Shown: positions 63,985 to 64,000 of the stretch, piece by piece | Layout of the letters: every line of letters begins with the position of its first letter | Position numbering within the stretch: position 1 is the first letter of the stretch | Origin: Alentia gelatinosa | Lineage: Eukaryota; Annelida; Polychaeta; Phyllodocida; Polynoidae | NCBI GenBank assembly: GCA_950022655.1 | Contig: OX465579.1 | Span: forward strand, 19,815,088-19,879,087 | Direction: 5' to 3' | Length of the DNA stretch: 64,000 nucleotides | Position numbers and translations under genes: made by a program | Notes under the pieces: generated by a model | Told to the model about the DNA's origin: nothing | The model's input: only the letters and a program-made list of their open reading frames with translations | Database searches by the model: none

Positions 63985-64000
63985 ATTTATATATCTAAAA

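Overview
The window reads as animal nuclear DNA from a gene-poor, repeat-dense region, either intergenic or inside very large introns. I recognise no protein-coding gene and no functional tRNA, rRNA or snRNA gene. Open frames are short, carry no domain I know, and usually overlap repeats or simple sequence. The repeats are eukaryotic: tRNA-derived SINEs with A and B boxes, hAT-like miniature elements, foldback elements, and a poly(A)-tailed insertion. The mix of foldback MITEs, tRNA SINEs and very long G/C homopolymers suggests a marine invertebrate, perhaps a mollusc. That taxonomic guess is inference and weak.

Main repeat families, all defined here by comparing copies inside the window. (1) FAM-A, a ~270 bp element with 14 copies, begins near CAGAGATGGCAG and ends near CTGACATCCCTG, so it is probably a hAT-type MITE. 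(2) SINE-T is a SINE whose head resembles tRNA-Thr(TGT). (3) SINE-2 is a second tRNA-derived SINE at 62521-62720. (4) Foldback (FB) elements consist of a long hairpin next to a module with its own inverted ends (TTATCCTACCCC, TTATCTCACCCC or TTATTATCCACCT types). Many modules share the core AATGTTAAGYCTATGG, and many hairpins share an apex like GAGGCGAAGCCGAG. (5) FB-c is built on the CTCGGCGTAAACGCCTCG apex. (6) A ~2.66 kb unit at 51195-53855 has ~360 bp inverted arms and an interior filled with nested MITEs. (7) CAGGGGCCCG-type hAT MITEs occur three times.

Layout. 1-9.5 kb holds scattered foldbacks (1.8, 3.9, 7.9-8.4 kb) and one FAM-A copy. 10-16.2 kb is dense in foldbacks, with nested retro-insertions at 11.3 and 12.4 kb. 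16.9-25.7 kb holds SINE-T, FAM-A, tandem repeats at 18.3 and 24.8 kb, and a hAT MITE. 26-34 kb is sparser. 34.4-36 kb has a GC-rich block, a ~470 bp CCCT microsatellite and a TA tract. 37.6-41.3 kb has CTCF/NRF1-like motifs, two FAM-A copies and the best SINE-T copy. 41.9-49.7 kb is again rich in MITEs. 51.2-53.9 kb is the large inverted-repeat unit. 56.0-56.4 kb is the only strong CpG island, followed by a 93-bp tandem array of SINE-T body. 57.5-64 kb is nearly continuous repeat.

Because no gene is supported, there is no operon or pathway to describe. The main content is the nesting order, module sharing and tandem amplification of the mobile elements. Repeat identities were judged by eye.
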